Source: Bacillota bacterium (GTDB lineage Bacteria > Bacillota > Dethiobacteria > Dethiobacterales > Dethiobacteraceae). From it: DNA of 6,033 nucleotides. Below the pieces are notes generated by a model. That model did no database searches and had not been told where the DNA came from. It was given only the letters and a program-made list of their open reading frames with translations. This document shows, in pieces, positions 5,837 through 6,033 of this stretch. Both the position numbers and the translations under genes were made by a program. The stretch spans positions 1 to 6,033 of the forward strand of contig JANKMV010000140.1 in assembly GCA_024650095.1 (NCBI GenBank), read 5' to 3'. Every line of letters begins with the position of its first letter. Position 1 is the stretch's first letter.

Positions 5837-6033
5837 ATGCTAGCAAAGCGTATTGTCCCCTGTCTCGATGTTAAGGCGGGTCGCGTCGTCAAAGGCACAC
5901 AATTTGTGAATCTACGTGATGCCGGTGATCCTGTGGAATTAGCAAAATTTTATGATCAGGCTGGGGCGGATGAACTGGTATTTTTAGATATCACCGCATC
6001 CCATGAGGGACGAGGCACAATGCTTGATGTGGT
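5837..6033 (+). CDS. hisF: Imidazole glycerol phosphate synthase cyclase subunit, N-terminal part
   Basis: ATG 5837 opens a frame that runs off the window end after 65 complete codons, about a quarter of a typical HisF of roughly 250 residues. It reads [22 protein letters not shown] in effect (residues 2-23), containing the catalytic aspartate D11 in [13 protein letters not shown] and the lysine K19 that lines the ammonia gate and substrate site. It continues to [17 protein letters not shown] (49-65), the first phosphate-side strand region of HisF. HisF takes ammonia from HisH and converts PRFAR to imidazole glycerol phosphate and AICAR. The G-run at 5823-5828 serves as ribosome binding site. 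The C-terminal half and anything downstream, such as hisI/hisE, cannot be seen. Confidence 0.95.
   Translation, partial: MLAKRIVPCLDVKAGRVVKGTQFVNLRDAGDPVELAKFYDQAGADELVFLDITASHEGRGTMLDV

Overview
The window holds a histidine-biosynthesis operon, all on the + strand, in the order hisZ-hisG-hisD-hisB-hisH-hisA-hisF. It is preceded by the 3' end of an unrelated radical SAM gene. The short-form HisG paired with a HisRS-like HisZ, the strong G-rich ribosome binding sites, a TTG start, a consensus sigma-A-type promoter and the tight gene packing suggest a Bacillota bacterium, probably Clostridia or a relative such as Negativicutes. Base composition looks close to 50% GC. I cannot place the genus from sequence alone.

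Layout: 1-611 is the C-terminal part of a radical SAM protein whose start lies outside the window. Positions 608-687 form a compact control region. It has a near-consensus promoter (TTGACA, 17-nt spacer, TATTAT) whose -35 box overlaps the radical SAM stop codon. Directly behind the -10 box, across the predicted transcription start, lies a 30-bp imperfect palindrome, which is the classic position of a repressor operator. The leader before hisZ is only about 45 nt, too short for a T-box or a usual attenuator.

Positions 688-1922 encode hisZ, but the reading frame is broken: one base is missing at about 1063-1065, inside the conserved HisZ motif around Q-A-G-V-E-L. The structural genes hisG (1916), hisD (2562), hisB (TTG start at 3835, inside hisD), hisH (4505), hisA (5107) and hisF (5837, cut by the window end) follow with overlaps or tiny gaps. 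The one exception is a 79-nt gap before hisH.

The genes work together as follows. HisZ-HisG makes phosphoribosyl-ATP, HisA isomerises ProFAR to PRFAR, HisH-HisF make imidazole glycerol phosphate and AICAR, HisB dehydrates IGP, and HisD oxidises histidinol to histidine. The hisI/hisE functions, the aminotransferase HisC and histidinol-phosphate phosphatase are not in the window. hisI/E could lie downstream of hisF; hisC is absent from the hisD-hisB junction.

No mobile element, CRISPR array, RNA gene or novel multi-gene system is visible. The points most worth a second look are the promoter/palindrome region and the hisZ frameshift.
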